In this document: positions 1-5,584 of the stretch, one piece after another
Layout: every line of letters begins with the position of its first letter
How positions within the stretch are numbered: the first letter of the stretch is position 1
Assembly (NCBI GenBank): GCA_031367345.1
Contig: JANLPR010000139.1
Location: forward strand, 1 to 5,584
DNA length: 5,584 bases
Source: JADKIH01 sp031367345
GTDB taxonomy: Bacteria; Bacteroidota; Bacteroidia; AKYH767-A; 2013-40CM-41-45
Direction: 5' to 3'
The notes under the pieces: generated by a model
What the model saw: only the letters and a program-made list of their open reading frames with translations
The model's database searches: none
Told to the model about the DNA's origin: nothing
Translations under genes and position numbers: made by a program

Positions 1-740
1 GCATCAAACAATTCAAATATATTTCGACGCACTTTTTCTTTTACTTCTTCCAAATTTACTTTATGGCCTAACTCTTTTTCTAATGATGTTACTTGCTTAT
101 CACTTATTCCGCATGGAACAATATAATTGAAGTAATTGAGATCGGTATTTACATTAAATGCAAAGCCATGCATCGTTACCCAACGAGAACAACGCACTCC
201 TAACGCACAAATTTTTCTTGCTTTCTGCTTGTCATCAACATCTAACCAAACTCCTGTTAGTCCGCTAATTCTTCCGGCTTCGATTCCGTAGTCTTTCAAT
301 GTAAGGATCACCGCTCCCTCTAAAAATCGCAAGTATTTATGAATGTCGGTAAAGAAAAAATCTAAATCGAAAATCGGATAACCAACTATCTGCCCGGGTC
401 CATGATATGTTATATCTCCCCCGCGATTGTTCTTATAAAATGTTGCTTGAATTCCTGGCAATTCTTTTTCGCTGATTACCAAATTCCCTTCATCGCCACT
501 ACGCCCCAATGTAAAAACATGTGGGTGTTCGCAAAATAATAAATAATGTTTTGGTAATTCTTTTTCTTCTTCAGCTAATGTTCTATTCGCTACTTTCCGA
601 GCTATTACTTCTTGAAATAAATTTTCTTGATAATCCCACGCTTCTTTATAATCGATCATTCCTAAATCGCGGAATGTAACTGATCGATTGTCTAACTTTT
701 CGTCGCTCACTTGCGCTTGATTATTTTTTACTTCACTCAT
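1..740 (-). CDS. lipB: Octanoyltransferase LipB (lipoate biosynthesis), C-terminal end cut by window edge
   Basis: Moves the octanoyl group from octanoyl-acyl carrier protein to lipoyl-domain lysines of 2-oxoacid dehydrogenase E2 subunits and GcvH, the first step of cytosolic lipoate synthesis before LipA inserts sulfur. Translating the minus strand from the ATG at 738-740 gives 246 codons without a stop up to the left edge. The family signature RGGDITYHGPGQ is at residues 106-117. The catalytic lysine lies in ARKICALG (K176) and the acyl-carrying cysteine in VPCGIS (C210), followed by the conserved VTSL; both catalytic residues are intact. An earlier conserved segment, HPHVFTLGRSG, is at 72-82. 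Some 36 residues follow the catalytic cysteine in view, so only a short tail should be missing. The ATG overlaps the stop of the upstream isomerase gene by one base, which supports this start and suggests coupled translation. No Shine-Dalgarno is visible. Family assignment is very secure; the true end lies outside the window. Confidence 0.96.
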   Translation of the reverse strand, partial: MSEVKNNQAQVSDEKLDNRSVTFRDLGMIDYKEAWDYQENLFQEVIARKVANRTLAEEEKELPKHYLLFCEHPHVFTLGRSGDEGNLVISEKELPGIQATFYKNNRGGDITYHGPGQIVGYPIFDLDFFFTDIHKYLRFLEGAVILTLKDYGIEAGRISGLTGVWLDVDDKQKARKICALGVRCSRWVTMHGFAFNVNTDLNYFNYIVPCGISDKQVTSLEKELGHKVNLEEVKEKVRRNIFELFD

Positions 741-1729
741 TAGATCTTAGAAAGCTCACCTTTCAGATGATTGATAATATTTACTTCTGTAGCGTCAATC
801 TGTTTTTTCTCTGCAATCAATACTGAAACCCAATCCGTCAAATGAATTAAATAAATCGAACGCTCTAATTGTGATTTACCTTTCGAATAACATTCACGAA
901 CTGCCGAATATTTTGAGAACACACTTTTACTGATCTCTATTCTCGATTGCGTACGGTTATAGTCATTATCGCTTCGCAAAATAATTACTGCTACGTCGTC
1001 GTGCTTTTCTGTCCATCCCACCAATTCATTGTGATTCATTTCAGGAAGAACATGATGCCAACACAGCATCTTCGAATTTTCATTTATCTGCTGACGAAAA
1101 CGTGTAGCCACTCCATTGTATCCATCAACGGCATAGATCACCGGAATTTTATTCAAACAAAATTCTGTAAGTGAAGCTGCTTCTGTTAGTATACCCGACT
1201 TTTCTTTTTCAATTAGATCAATAGAATTTTTTAATTCTTCGATGAAATGATTACCCGCAAATCCTGCGGCAACAAAAACAAAAATTAATTGAGCTAACGA
1301 ATATCCCAAACATGAACGTGGTGGTAGTCCGCCGGGAATAATAATATGATCGAAATTATTTTGCTTTGCCAACTCACCAACTTTTCCTCCGGAAGTAATA
1401 CAAACGATTTTTGCGTTTCTTTCAATCGCTGCTTCCATAGCCTGAAGTGTTTCTTCTGTATTTCCTGAATACGAACAAACAATTACCAACGTATCTTCGC
1501 CTACATAAGCGGGAATAAAATAATCTTTGTTGACGGAGATTGGTACTTTACATTCATTGTACAAAATTTCCGAAATAATAGTTCCGCCAATTCCTGAACC
1601 ACCTAGTCCGGTGATTAAAATATTCTTTATTTCCTTCGAAGGTTTTGAATACTTAAAGGTTTTACCAATTTCTATCGCCTCTTTTAGCTGTGATGGAAAT
1701 TGATCGACTAACGTTTTCATATCGCTCAT
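740..1729 (-). CDS. Bifunctional phosphoglucose/phosphomannose isomerase (SIS-domain family)
   Basis: Predicted to interconvert glucose-6-phosphate or mannose-6-phosphate with fructose-6-phosphate in the cytosol. It belongs to the small SIS-fold PGI/PMI family first characterised in archaea (Pyrobaculum, Aeropyrum), about 300-330 aa, not to the roughly 550-aa classical Pgi. Numbered from the ATG at 1729 (329 aa): sugar-phosphate loop GLGGSGIGG at 41-49; second SIS motif SYSGNTEET at 86-94; PPRS with the conserved arginine at 136-139; NENSK at 216-220 holding the likely catalytic glutamate E217; NHNE at 232-235 holding the likely ring-opening histidine H233; DATEV at 312-316. The 16-residue spacing from E217 to H233 equals that of E203-H219 in the Pyrobaculum enzyme as I recall it. 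An in-frame TTG at 1741 could add four residues and another ATG lies at 1720. I prefer 1729 because a -7 promoter element at 1752-1759 would leave the TTG almost no leader. Its stop overlaps the lipB start (TAATG), so it is the first gene of a two-gene unit. Isomerase family is secure; use of both substrates is inferred from the family. Confidence 0.9.
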   Translation of the reverse strand: MSDMKTLVDQFPSQLKEAIEIGKTFKYSKPSKEIKNILITGLGGSGIGGTIISEILYNECKVPISVNKDYFIPAYVGEDTLVIVCSYSGNTEETLQAMEAAIERNAKIVCITSGGKVGELAKQNNFDHIIIPGGLPPRSCLGYSLAQLIFVFVAAGFAGNHFIEELKNSIDLIEKEKSGILTEAASLTEFCLNKIPVIYAVDGYNGVATRFRQQINENSKMLCWHHVLPEMNHNELVGWTEKHDDVAVIILRSDNDYNRTQSRIEISKSVFSKYSAVRECYSKGKSQLERSIYLIHLTDWVSVLIAEKKQIDATEVNIINHLKGELSKI

Positions 1730-1751
1730 ACTGCTGTTCAATTTTGAGGTT

Positions 1752-1759
1752 CAAAAGTA
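1752..1759 (-). promoter_or_regulatory. Putative -7 promoter element for the isomerase-lipB unit
   Basis: Read on the minus strand this is TACTTTTG, an exact match to the Bacteroidota TAnnTTTG -7 consensus recognised by the primary sigma factor. It lies 22 bases before the ATG at 1729, so transcription would start near 1745-1748. No TTG/TTTG -33 element sits at the usual distance of about 19-21 bases upstream; the stretch there is an AATTTTTT run. Assigned from consensus and position only. Confidence 0.5.
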
Positions 1760-1922
1760 CACATTTTTGGCTAAAAAATTAGTATTCTAGGGCTACATTC
1801 GGCTTTTGAAAGCTGAAAACGGTTTATTGGTTAGCAAATTGACGACTCTTAAATGATTTCTTGCTTCCATTTTCTTTTTACTAATCTCTCTTCCGGTTCT
1901 TTTGTTGGAGGTTACTGCGTGA

Positions 1923-1989
1923 AACGATGCTGAAACTAAAATTAAATCGGATGTCCAAATTCCCTTGCGAATTCTATCTTTGCATCGTT
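1923..1989. repeat. 8-bp perfect inverted repeat bracketing the lysS promoter
   Basis: AACGATGC at 1923-1930 is exactly complementary in inverted orientation to GCATCGTT at 1982-1989, with 51 bases between. The right arm begins on the last base of the lysS -7 element and covers the expected transcription start; the left arm is about 45 bases upstream of the -7 element. A shorter inverted pair, AATTC at 1958-1962 and GAATT at 1969-1973, sits inside it immediately before the -7 element. The arrangement could be paired operator half-sites or may be chance in AT-rich DNA. No coding function is seen in the rest of this divergent intergenic region. Confidence 0.3.
1975..1982 (+). promoter_or_regulatory. 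Putative -7 promoter element for lysS
   Basis: TATCTTTG matches the Bacteroidota TAnnTTTG -7 consensus exactly and ends 20 bases before the lysS ATG, giving an expected transcription start near 1987-1990 and a leader of about 14 bases. No convincing TTG/TTTG -33 element is found 19-21 bases upstream; the TTG at 1965-1967 is too close. The short leader leaves no room for a T-box or other riboswitch. Confidence 0.55.
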
Positions 1990-2002
1990 AAAAATACAAT
2001 CT

Positions 2003-3529
2003 ATGGAATTGAATGAGCAAGAATTGATCCGCCGTCAAAAACTGGTCGAATTGCAAGAACATAATATCAATGCTTACCCTGCCGACCTTTGGACGAATAC
2101 GCATAACTCTAAAGAAATGTTAAATGGCTTTGCAACAAATCCCGATGCTTTTCGCGAAGTGTCGTTTGCCGGTCGTATTATGAGTGTTCGTGATATGGGA
2201 AAAGCTTCGTTTGCGGTTCTTCAAGATAGTATCGGGCGCATTCAAATTTATGTAAAGCGCGACGATCTTTGTACAGGCGAAGATAAATCTGCTTACGATT
2301 TTCTTTTCAAAAAAATGCTCGACATAGGCGATATCATAGGTGTAAAGGGTTATGTTTTTGTAACTAAAATGGGCGAAACGTCTATTCATGTTAACAGTCT
2401 CACGCTGCTTTGTAAATCATTGCGCCCTCTTCCTGTCGTTAAAAAAGATGCCGATGGAAATATTCACGATGCATTCAGTGATCCTGAAATGCGTTACCGT
2501 CAACGTTACCTCGATCTAATTGTAAACCCTGATGTTCGTGAAGCGTTTGTAAAACGAACAAAGCTTACTAATTCAATGCGTACTTTTTTGAATAATAAAG
2601 GATACATGGAAGTAGAAACGCCTATTCTTCAGCCGTTGTATGGAGGTGCTGCTGCTCGTCCATTTACTACACATCACAATACGCTCGATATGAAATTGTA
2701 TCTGCGTATTGCAAATGAATTGTATTTAAAACGATTGATCGTTGGTGGATTTGATGGCGTGTATGAGTTTGCAAAAGATTTTCGTAATGAAGGAATGAGT
2801 CGTTTTCATAATCCGGAATTTACGCAAGTAGAATTATACGTTGCCTATAAAGATTACGAGTGGATGATGAATTTAGTGGAAGAGATGGTGGAGAAAGTTG
2901 CAATCGATACCAACGGAAGTACAGAGGTAAAAGTTGGCGAGCATACGATTAGTTTTAAAAGACCATGGAAACGCTTCACTATGTACGAAGCTATTGCACA
3001 TTTTACCGGTGTAGATATTACTGATATGGATGAGGCAGCTCTTGCTAAAACAGCGAAGTCGCTCGGTATTCATGTTGATGCAACAATGGGTCGCGGAAAA
3101 ATTATTGACGAAATTTTTGGTGAAAAGTGTGAAGGAAAATTAATTCAACCAACTTTTATTACCGACTACCCGGTAGAGATGAGCCCGCTTGCTAAAAAAC
3201 ACAGAACTAAACCGGGACTGGTAGAACGATTTGAAGCAATTTGTAATGGAAAAGAAATATGTAATGCCTTTTCTGAATTGAACGATCCAATTGATCAGCG
3301 TGCGCGTTTTGAAGAGCAGTTGGAATTGGGAAAACGTGGCGATGAAGAAGCAATGCAACTCGATGAAGATTTTCTTCGTGCTATCGAATTTGGAATGCCA
3401 CCAACTGCAGGTTTAGGTATTGGAATCGATCGTTTATCGATGATCATGACTAATTCGAATTCAATTCAAGATGTGCTGTTCTTCCCTCAAATGAGAGCGG
3501 AAAAGAATGAAGAAGTAATAAAAGAGTAG
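2003..3529 (+). CDS. lysS: Lysyl-tRNA synthetase, class II
   Basis: Activates lysine with ATP and attaches it to tRNA-Lys in the cytosol; essential for translation. The 508-aa product is about the length of E. coli LysS (505 aa). An N-terminal OB-fold anticodon-binding domain spans roughly residues 52-140 (VSFAGRIMSVRDMGKASF start). The class II catalytic domain follows from about 160. Motif 1 is around 198-212 (KGYMEVETPIL), motif 2 is FRNEGMSRFHNPEFT at 260-274, and motif 3 is GLGIGIDRL at 470-478 with its ATP-binding arginine R477. The lysine-pocket region is also intact, with ICNAFSELNDP at 419-429 typical of LysRS. The ATG at 2003 sits 20 bases after a good -7 element and the protein begins at the usual family position, so the start is firm although no Shine-Dalgarno is visible. 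It is monocistronic as far as visible: divergent from the isomerase unit and separated by 141 bp from the next gene. It has no C-terminal extension. No frame disruption or missing motif. Confidence 0.98.
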   Translation: MELNEQELIRRQKLVELQEHNINAYPADLWTNTHNSKEMLNGFATNPDAFREVSFAGRIMSVRDMGKASFAVLQDSIGRIQIYVKRDDLCTGEDKSAYDFLFKKMLDIGDIIGVKGYVFVTKMGETSIHVNSLTLLCKSLRPLPVVKKDADGNIHDAFSDPEMRYRQRYLDLIVNPDVREAFVKRTKLTNSMRTFLNNKGYMEVETPILQPLYGGAAARPFTTHHNTLDMKLYLRIANELYLKRLIVGGFDGVYEFAKDFRNEGMSRFHNPEFTQVELYVAYKDYEWMMNLVEEMVEKVAIDTNGSTEVKVGEHTISFKRPWKRFTMYEAIAHFTGVDITDMDEAALAKTAKSLGIHVDATMGRGKIIDEIFGEKCEGKLIQPTFITDYPVEMSPLAKKHRTKPGLVERFEAICNGKEICNAFSELNDPIDQRARFEEQLELGKRGDEEAMQLDEDFLRAIEFGMPPTAGLGIGIDRLSMIMTNSNSIQDVLFFPQMRAEKNEEVIKE

Positions 3530-3611
3530 TATGATGGCTAATGCTCACAAAAATAAAATGTTTGTATTGATTTTCATCATAAAAAACAAAATAGAATTGC
3601 TTAACTTAGAG

Positions 3612-3641
3612 TTGAATTTAAGATTGTATAATTTACTTTAG
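3612..3641 (+). promoter_or_regulatory. Putative promoter for the rhodanese-DUF2079 gene pair
   Basis: TTG at 3612-3614 is followed after exactly 19 bases by TACTTTAG at 3634-3641, one mismatch from the TAnnTTTG -7 consensus. This is the usual Bacteroidota -33/-7 spacing. Transcription would start near 3646-3649, about 23 bases before the ATG at 3671. No stem followed by a T-run is seen between the lysS stop and this point, so some read-through from lysS cannot be excluded. Confidence 0.4.
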
Positions 3642-3670
3642 ATCACAAACAGTTTTTTACAGATAATAAA

Positions 3671-4048
3671 ATGAAAAAAATAATCTTCATCCTGTTCATT
3701 AGCGTTGCTCAATTTGCGTGCAGCCAAAATACTTCAACAACTAGAGATGCTGATGCTTTTAAAACGGAAATCGCCAAACCTAATGTTGTATTGTTAGACG
3801 TACGTACTCCAGAAGAGTTTGCAGAAGGCCATTTACAAGGCGCTGTCAATGTCGACTTCCGAAATGAAAATTTTTCTTCGAAGGTAGACTCGCTCGATAA
3901 AACTAAACAGTATGAAGTTTATTGTCGTTCGGGTCATAGAAGTGGCGAGTCGGTAAAATTGATGAAAGAAAAAGGATTCGATAAGGTTCATGATTTGAAA
4001 GGTGGAATATTGAACTGGCAAGAAAAAGGTAATGCAGTAGTGAAATAA
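3671..4048 (+). CDS. Exported single-domain rhodanese (sulfurtransferase-like), probable lipoprotein
   Basis: A 125-aa protein with one rhodanese domain. Such domains carry a persulfide on a cysteine and transfer sulfur, for example from thiosulfate to a thiophilic acceptor; the physiological substrate here is unknown. Residues 1-16 form a signal peptide (MKK, then a hydrophobic stretch IIFILFISVA) ending at C17 in QFAC-SQN. This looks like a lipoprotein cleavage site, but glutamine at -3 is not the usual L/V/I, so cleavage by signal peptidase I is possible. The domain shows LLDVRTPEEFAEGHLQGAVN (41-60), active loop CRSGHRS at 85-91 with catalytic C85, and the closing DLKGGILNWQ at 108-117. 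The loop length fits sulfur-handling rhodaneses (PspE/GlpE type) rather than the longer Cdc25-like phosphatase loop. It would act outside the cytoplasm, in the periplasm or anchored to a membrane. A 15-base gap to the downstream membrane-protein gene suggests a two-gene transcript. The fold is certain; lipidation is likely but not proven. Confidence 0.92.
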   Translation: MKKIIFILFISVAQFACSQNTSTTRDADAFKTEIAKPNVVLLDVRTPEEFAEGHLQGAVNVDFRNENFSSKVDSLDKTKQYEVYCRSGHRSGESVKLMKEKGFDKVHDLKGGILNWQEKGNAVVK

Positions 4049-4063
4049 TTTTTTCTTTACCCA

Positions 4064-5536
4064 ATGAATCCACAGAAAACTTACCACTCAAAAAAGTCGT
4101 TTTTTCTGATTCTTATTTTTTGCGCGCTTATTTTTTCTTCGATATCACTTGTTAATCATTTTTTATATCGGACCTATGCGCTCGATCTTGGATTATACAC
4201 CAATGCATTATTTGACTATGCGCATTTTTCATTTAATGATAGTTCAGTTTTTAAAAACACATCGCAAAATTTACTCGCCGATCATTTCGATCTGTTCTTA
4301 GTTATTATTTCTCCCTTATCTTATTTATTCGGCAATAGTACTTTGCTGCTTGTTCAAATTGCTTTCCTACTCTTCGGCGGAATTGGAGTTTACCGTTATC
4401 TTCAGCTGAAAGAAATAGAAGAACGAATGGCAATGTTGGGAATGATTTATTTCTACTTGCATTTTTCTGTCTTCTCTGCATTGTCATTCGATTATCATAG
4501 CAATGTGATTGCAGCTTCACTGGTTCCATGGTTTTTTTATTTTCTTGAGAAAAAAGAAAAAATTAACTCGTTGTTTTTACTTGGAACTATTTTGATCACC
4601 AAAGAAAACATGGCGCTTTGGATGATCTTTGTAACCTTCGGCTTCTGGTTGCTGAATAGAAAACGCGATGGGTTTCACTTCGTATTGGTTTATGCAGGCT
4701 TATCGACGATTTATTTTTTCACCGTCACTTCTTTACTTATGCCAATGATGAGTAACGACCAAACTTTTGTTCAGTTTAAGTATTCCATTTTAGGAAGCGA
4801 TTACAAGTCTGCTTTTACGACACTATTTTATCAACCGCTATTAGTTTTTAAATCGCTTTTTATAAATACGAGCTCATCTATAACCGGCGATTATGTGAAA
4901 TGGGAAAGCTGGCTTTTCTTTTTTTTCTCGGGAGGAATTGTATTGTTATTTCGTCCGCTCTGGTTGTTGATGCTTGTACCTATTTTCCTGCAAAAGTTTT
5001 TGCATAATCAAATTCAAATGTGGGGAATCAACGATCAGTATTCGATTGAGTTTGCACCTATACTTGCGCTTGGAATTTTTAGCAGTGGAAATAGTTCGTT
5101 ACCGACTAAGGTTAGAAATTTAATTTTGAGTTTAGCTTTTCTTGGAAGCGTTATTTGTACGATACGATTGATGGATCGCACCTCATCGATGATCAAACGG
5201 GCAAATGTAAGACTTTACCAGCCTTCGCACTGGAAAGAAGCACTGGAAAGAAGCGCAATTAATTCGGCACTCAAACAAATTCCGGCTGATGCTGTAGTAT
5301 CTGCACAATCGCCAATACTTCCGCATCTTGCATGGAGAGATAAAATTTATACGTTCCCACTAATAAAAGATGCCGATTTTATTGTTTATGAAAAAGAAAA
5401 GGCGCCATATCCAATTTCATCAACAGAATTTTCTCACATCACCGATAGCTTGGAGTATACCAATAATTGGGAAATAGTGTATAAAGAAAATAATGTTCGA
5501 GTACTGAAAAGGGTGTTAATTGATAAAAGTAATTGA
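4064..5536 (+). CDS. DUF2079-family polytopic membrane protein (possible GT-C-like glycosyltransferase)
   Basis: A 490-aa inner-membrane protein that I recognise as DUF2079-like from its conserved pattern. Visible motifs: DLGLYTN at 41-47 just after the first membrane segment; ADHFDLFL at 72-79; FDYHSN at 142-147; KENMAL at 180-185 (family KE-D/N); and a YSIEFAPIL segment at 326-334. Roughly nine to ten hydrophobic segments are apparent, near residues 12-32, 75-90, 93-111, 123-141, 148-161, 168-197, 203-227, 283-309, 328-340 and 352-368. A soluble C-terminal part of about 100 residues contains IPADAVVSAQSPILPHLAWR (406-425) and DADFIVYEK (436-444), also typical of the family. The layout, with an acidic first extracytoplasmic loop and a C-terminal soluble domain, resembles GT-C polyprenyl-phosphate sugar transferases, and D41 could be the catalytic acid; that is inference and no activity is established. 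The ATG at 4064 is the only reasonable start, 15 bases after the rhodanese stop, without a Shine-Dalgarno. Long T-runs in the gene reflect Phe-rich membrane segments. No sugar-pathway genes flank it in view. Confidence 0.8.
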   Translation: MNPQKTYHSKKSFFLILIFCALIFSSISLVNHFLYRTYALDLGLYTNALFDYAHFSFNDSSVFKNTSQNLLADHFDLFLVIISPLSYLFGNSTLLLVQIAFLLFGGIGVYRYLQLKEIEERMAMLGMIYFYLHFSVFSALSFDYHSNVIAASLVPWFFYFLEKKEKINSLFLLGTILITKENMALWMIFVTFGFWLLNRKRDGFHFVLVYAGLSTIYFFTVTSLLMPMMSNDQTFVQFKYSILGSDYKSAFTTLFYQPLLVFKSLFINTSSSITGDYVKWESWLFFFFSGGIVLLFRPLWLLMLVPIFLQKFLHNQIQMWGINDQYSIEFAPILALGIFSSGNSSLPTKVRNLILSLAFLGSVICTIRLMDRTSSMIKRANVRLYQPSHWKEALERSAINSALKQIPADAVVSAQSPILPHLAWRDKIYTFPLIKDADFIVYEKEKAPYPISSTEFSHITDSLEYTNNWEIVYKENNVRVLKRVLIDKSN

Positions 5537-5544
5537 CTTTTTTA

Positions 5545-5560
5545 GGTGAGTGGTGAGTGG
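5545..5560. repeat. Short G/T-rich tandem repeat after the DUF2079 gene
   Basis: Two adjacent copies of the 7-mer GGTGAGT (5545-5551 and 5552-5558) are followed by GG and a related stretch, GTAATTAGTGA (5560-5570). The block lies 8 bases after the stop codon and continues towards an A-run (5572-5579) and the window edge. AGTAATT at 5528-5534 and AATTACT at 5578-5584 are exact inverted complements, and the T-run at 5538-5543 could pair with the A-run, so the repeat may form the loop of a weak hairpin. Too little is visible to tell a terminator from the edge of a dispersed intergenic repeat. Confidence 0.4.
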
Positions 5561-5584
5561 TAATTAGTGACAAAAAAAATTACT

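Noticed and set aside
947..1174. Plus-strand open frame of 75 codons opposite the isomerase gene.
   Set aside because: It lies wholly within a well-supported gene on the other strand, has no family resemblance, and its composition is that of an antisense shadow.
1853..1933. A 26-codon plus-strand reading frame in the divergent intergenic region (ATG at 1853, TGA at 1931).
   Set aside because: No promoter element or ribosome binding site precedes it, its composition looks like random AT-rich sequence, and it has no recognisable pattern.
1990..2002. Possible T-box or lysine riboswitch controlling lysS.
   Set aside because: The -7 element at 1975-1982 leaves a leader of only about 14 bases, and no T-box or L-box sequence is seen upstream.
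2120..3358. Minus-strand open frames of 66-89 codons opposite lysS.
   Set aside because: All lie within the intact lysS reading frame and show no protein-like motifs; they are antisense shadows.
3530..3581. Inverted repeat TATGATG (3530-3536) and CATCATA (3575-3581) just after lysS, considered as its terminator.
   Set aside because: The stem is only 7 bp, AT-rich, with a 38-base loop, and is followed by an A-run rather than a T-run, so it does not look like an intrinsic terminator of lysS.
3833..4091. Two minus-strand frames across the rhodanese/DUF2079 junction, considered as a possible antisense gene.
   Set aside because: They are Phe/Ser-rich antisense translations of the rhodanese gene in overlapping frames, with no upstream promoter element or conserved pattern.

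Overview
The window is AT-rich, tightly packed bacterial chromosome that reads as a member of the Bacteroidota. Three things point there. TAnnTTTG-type -7 promoter elements (TATCTTTG before lysS, TACTTTTG before the isomerase gene) lie a few bases to about 20 bases upstream of starts. The starts have A-rich leaders and no Shine-Dalgarno sequence. The proteins also look like that phylum: a SIS-type phosphoglucose/phosphomannose isomerase beside lipB, and a small rhodanese with a lipoprotein-like leader. I cannot place it below phylum from the sequence alone.

Layout. Positions 1-1729 hold a minus-strand pair: a bifunctional phosphoglucose/phosphomannose isomerase gene (740-1729) followed by lipB (octanoyltransferase, running off the left edge). 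They overlap by one base (TAATG), so they are probably co-transcribed and translationally coupled. A 261-273 bp divergent intergenic region (about 1730-2002) carries outward-facing -7 elements for both sides and an 8-bp inverted repeat around the lysS promoter. lysS (class II lysyl-tRNA synthetase, complete, 508 aa) runs rightward at 2003-3529. After a 141 bp gap with a plausible promoter, a second rightward unit holds a short exported rhodanese-domain protein (3671-4048) and, 15 bp later, a 490-aa multi-pass membrane protein of the DUF2079 family (4064-5536). The last 48 bases are non-coding and begin what looks like a short G/T-rich tandem repeat.

How the genes work together. lipB serves lipoylation of 2-oxoacid dehydrogenases and the glycine cleavage system. 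The isomerase links glucose-6-P, fructose-6-P and mannose-6-P. lysS charges tRNA-Lys. These are housekeeping functions with no obvious shared pathway. The rhodanese/DUF2079 pair is the least understood part; I see only co-orientation and tight spacing, not a shared function.

I looked for defence systems, mobile elements, CRISPR, phage genes, RNA genes and riboswitches on both strands and saw none. I do not find an undescribed system here; the observations below are modest.
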